Source: Streptomyces scabiei 87.22 (GTDB lineage: Bacteria > Actinomycetota > Actinomycetes > Streptomycetales > Streptomycetaceae). From it: a DNA stretch of 64,000 nt. The notes under the pieces are model-generated. The model ran no database searches. It was not told the DNA's origin and saw only the letters and a list, made by a program, of their open reading frames with translations. This document shows, in pieces, positions 61,872-64,000 of the stretch (the stretch's first letter is position 1; every line of letters begins with the position of its first letter). The stretch is from contig NC_013929.1 in the NCBI RefSeq assembly GCF_000091305.1, positions 8,122,001 through 8,186,000 on the forward strand. Reading direction: 5' to 3'. Both the position numbers and the translations under genes were made by a program.

Positions 61872-61914
61872 CCCGGACCCGCAGGTGCTTGCCGCCTGCG
61901 GGTCCGGGTGTTTT
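61872..61914 (+). terminator. Terminator of the infC-rpmI-rplT operon
   Basis: A perfect 14-bp stem (CCCGGACCCGCAGG pairing with CCTGCGGGTCCGGG) with a 9-nt loop is followed by TGTTTTG, making a good Rho-independent terminator 33 nt after the rplT stop. Confidence 0.9.
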
Positions 61915-61952
61915 GTAGGTGCGTTTTCGGGTGCGGGTCCGGTGGGGCTTCT

Positions 61953-62093
61953 CGCGCAGTTCCCCGCGCCCCTAAAAGCATCAGGCCCCTGCGGGCCTGA
62001 AAGCCCAGGCCCTGCGGGCCTGAAAGCGACGGCTGCGGGCCTGAAAAGCGCGGGGCGCAGCCCCTGCTCTTCAGGGGCGCGGGGAACTGCGCG
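61953..62093. repeat. Streptomyces intergenic inverted repeat with internal tandem repeats
   Basis: Two 21-bp perfect inverted arms containing CGCAGTTCCCCGCGCCCC (61953-61973 and 62073-62093) enclose 99 nt. The interior has three copies of TGCGGGCCTGAAA at about 61990, 62013 and 62034. A single arm also occurs at 21802. This repeat type is common in Streptomyces intergenic DNA; its origin and role are not settled. Confidence 0.85.
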
Positions 62094-62171
62094 ACCAGCC
62101 CCCACCGGACCCGCAGTCGCCGACCCACCGAACCCCCCGAGCTCTCCGACCCAAGACCCAAAAGGTGACCC

Positions 62172-63014
62172 ATGCCCACCCCCGAGTTGATCTCCCCCCG
62201 GTCCGCCCGCGTCACCGCGGCCCGCCGGCTCGCGAGGCGGAACTTCCGGGGGAAGGACCGCCTGTTCCTGGCGGAGGGCCCGCAGGCCGTACGGGAGGCC
62301 GCCGGCCACGGAGACACCCTGGTCGAGCTGTTCGCGACCGCCGAGGCCGCGGAGCGCTACGCCGACATCGTGAGCGAGGCCCACGCGGCCGGCGCCCGCG
62401 TGCACCTCGCCGACGAGACCGTCGTCGCCGACATCTCCACCACCGTCACCCCGCAGGGCCTCGTCGGGGTCTGCCGGTTCCTCGACACCCCGTTCGCGGA
62501 GATCCTCGCCGCCCGCCCGAGGCTCGTCGCCGTCCTCGCCCACGTCCGCGACCCCGGCAACGCCGGCACCGTACTGCGCTGCGCCGACGCCGCCGGGGCG
62601 GAGGCGGTCGTACTCACCGACGCCTCCGTCGACCTCTACAACCCCAAGGCCGTACGCGCCTCGGTCGGGTCGCTGTTCCATCTGCCCGTCGCCGTCGGCG
62701 TGCCCGTGGAGGAGGCCGTGGCGGGGCTCAGGGACGCCGGGGTGCGGATCCTCGCCGCCGACGGCGCGGGCGAGGACGACCTCGACGCGGAGCTCGACAA
62801 GGGGACGATGGGCGGGCCCACGGCGTGGGTGTTCGGCAACGAGGCGTGGGGGCTGCCCGAGGAGACCCGGGAGCTGGCCGACGCCGTCGTACGGGTGCCG
62901 ATCCACGGAAAGGCGGAAAGCCTGAACCTCGCGACCGCCGCCGCCGTATGTCTCTACGCGTCCGCCCGTGCACAGCGCGCCTTCGGAGGGTGCCGCACCG
63001 TCACGCCCAGCTAG
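62172..63014 (+). CDS. TrmH/SpoU-family RNA 2'-O-methyltransferase
   Basis: The 280-residue enzyme has an N-terminal substrate-binding segment and the SPOUT knot: LVAVLAHVRDPGNAGTVLRCADAAG, read in two halves, WVFGNEAWGLPEE and the C-terminal SLNLATAAAVCLYA. It transfers methyl from SAM to a ribose 2'-OH in rRNA or tRNA. The target nucleotide is unknown. It follows the rplT operon after the repeat and shares direction with the next sensor kinase gene. Confidence 0.93.
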   Translation: MPTPELISPRSARVTAARRLARRNFRGKDRLFLAEGPQAVREAAGHGDTLVELFATAEAAERYADIVSEAHAAGARVHLADETVVADISTTVTPQGLVGVCRFLDTPFAEILAARPRLVAVLAHVRDPGNAGTVLRCADAAGAEAVVLTDASVDLYNPKAVRASVGSLFHLPVAVGVPVEEAVAGLRDAGVRILAADGAGEDDLDAELDKGTMGGPTAWVFGNEAWGLPEETRELADAVVRVPIHGKAESLNLATAAAVCLYASARAQRAFGGCRTVTPS

Positions 63015-63067
63015 TAGGGTGACGGGCTCGGGGGCCCACTGCACAACGCGAGAGGTGGGGTACGGGG

Positions 63068-64000
63068 ATGAGGGTCGGCACGAGCGGCACACGGGAGGCA
63101 CGGGACGTGCTCGCCCCGACGGCGGCCCGGCACGATGATCTCGCCGAGCTGGGCATCGACCCCGACGACCTCCCCGACGGCCTGGTCGTGGCCGACGAGA
63201 ACGGCCGCGTGATCTGTTTCAACGCCGCCGCCGCACGGATCACCGCCACCCCGGCCGCCGAGGCCCTCGGCCGCCCCCTGGAACGGGCCCTGCCCCTGGA
63301 GGACCTCGAAGGCCGCCGCTGGTGGCAGCTGACCGACCCGTACGGAGGGCTCGCCATCCGCGTCGGGCAGCCCGAGCGGAACCTGCTGCTGCCCGGCGCG
63401 CGCGAGATCCTCGTCTCGGCCCGCTACCTGCGTACCGGGCCGACCGGACCCGTGCGCCGGGTGGTCGTCTCCCTGCGCGACACCGAGGCCCGGCGCCGCA
63501 CCGAGCGCAGCCATGCCGAGCTGATCGCCACCGTCGCCCACGAGCTGCGGTCGCCGCTCACCTCGGTCAAGGGGTTCACCGCCACCCTGCTGGCGAAGTG
63601 GGAGCGGTTCACGGACGACCAGAAGAAGCTGATGCTGGAGACCGTGGACGCCGACGCCAACCGGGTCACCCGGCTCATCGCCGAGCTGCTGGACATCTCA
63701 CGGATCGACTCCGGGCGGCTCGAAGTGCGCAGGCAGCCCGTCGACATCGGCGCGGCCGTCGGGCGGCACATCCAGGCCTACGTCGCCGCCGGGCAGCCCG
63801 CCGACCGGTTCCTGCTGCGGATCGGGCAGCCGCTCCCCGACCTGTGGGCCGACCCCGACAAGATCGACCAGGTGCTGAGCAACCTGCTGGAAAATGCGGT
63901 GCGGCACGGCGAGGGAACGGTCACGATTGACGTCACGCCCACGGCGTCCCCCCGCGAGGGGGAGGACACAGGAACGTCGGTCACGGTGAGCGACGAGGGC
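63068..64000 (+). CDS. PAS-domain sensor histidine kinase, partial
   Basis: The frame is open from ATG 63068 to the window edge, giving the first 311 residues. A PAS domain (about 35-140; LPDGLVVADENGRVICFN) is followed by the HisKA dimerisation domain with the phosphorylated His158 in AHELRSPLTSVKGF. The ATPase N-box is NLLENAVRHGEG, and the frame ends just inside the G1 box (VSDEG). There is no N-terminal transmembrane segment, so it appears to be cytoplasmic. A response regulator would be expected beyond the window. Confidence 0.92.
   Translation, partial: MRVGTSGTREARDVLAPTAARHDDLAELGIDPDDLPDGLVVADENGRVICFNAAAARITATPAAEALGRPLERALPLEDLEGRRWWQLTDPYGGLAIRVGQPERNLLLPGAREILVSARYLRTGPTGPVRRVVVSLRDTEARRRTERSHAELIATVAHELRSPLTSVKGFTATLLAKWERFTDDQKKLMLETVDADANRVTRLIAELLDISRIDSGRLEVRRQPVDIGAAVGRHIQAYVAAGQPADRFLLRIGQPLPDLWADPDKIDQVLSNLLENAVRHGEGTVTIDVTPTASPREGEDTGTSVTVSDEG

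Overview
This window is a high-GC actinobacterial chromosome segment, almost certainly Streptomyces. The evidence is strong G/C bias at third codon positions, frequent GTG and TTG starts, ATGA/GTGA gene overlaps, a complete Pup-proteasome locus, a 'conservon' (histidine-kinase-like protein, roadblock protein, DUF742 protein, small GTPase, P450), and the inverted-repeat family built on CGCAGTTCCCCGCGCCCC that is common between Streptomyces genes. No tRNA, rRNA or CRISPR array was seen.

Layout. 1-12.5 kb: the Pup-proteasome system: end of the ring ATPase (arc/mpa), dop, pup, a frameshifted HNH/endonuclease VII gene, prcB, prcA, then a LacI regulator with a divergent MFS exporter, pafA, two FKBP prolyl isomerases and the WYL regulators pafB and pafC. 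12.5-20 kb: a zinc-ribbon gene whose stop codon was hit by an intact IS701-type element with a CTAG target duplication, a large imperfect hairpin repeat, tatA and tatC, a small secreted protein and a HelY-type helicase. 20-27.7 kb: a nitrogen-scavenging operon (allophanate hydrolase, biotin-dependent urea/guanidine carboxylase, two DUF1989 proteins) facing its TetR regulator. 28-32.7 kb: a cvn9/rar-like conservon ending in a P450 that lacks the ExxR motif. 32.7-44.3 kb: mixed metabolism: pseudouridine synthase, an orphan terpene cyclase, an APC permease carrying nearly the same operator as the carboxylase operon, N-formylglutamate amidohydrolase, an iron-box-controlled siderophore reductase, a 5'-3' exonuclease, an XRE-cupin regulator, a signal-less BtuF-like protein, and a TDT transporter with LysR.

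44.3-51.2 kb: an ethanolamine/polyamine utilisation locus: gamma-glutamyl hydrolase, ethanolamine-type permease, FadR regulator and, divergently, a GlnA4-like gamma-glutamylation enzyme, an aldehyde dehydrogenase and an SDR. Together they would import an amine, cap it with glutamate, oxidise the capped alcohol or aldehyde, and release glutamate again. 51.2-59.9 kb: cell-envelope genes: a DUF2510 protein, a D-amino-acid type fold-III PLP enzyme, a very long Pro/Ala-rich membrane protein coupled to a mycosin-like protease, a beta-lactamase-fold serine hydrolase, an SseB-like protein and a DUF1844 protein. 60-64 kb: the infC-rpmI-rplT translation operon with an attenuator-like leader and an ATC start for IF3, an intergenic repeat, a TrmH-type methyltransferase, and the start of a PAS sensor kinase cut by the window edge.

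The most useful new leads are: two nearly identical 22-bp palindromes that tie the carboxylase operon to a permease/amidohydrolase pair about 10 kb away; the frameshift inside the proteasome operon; the precise IS insertion into a stop codon; the terpene cyclase with a degenerate first metal-binding motif; and a 48-codon Tyr/Pro-rich ORF translationally embedded in the conservon.
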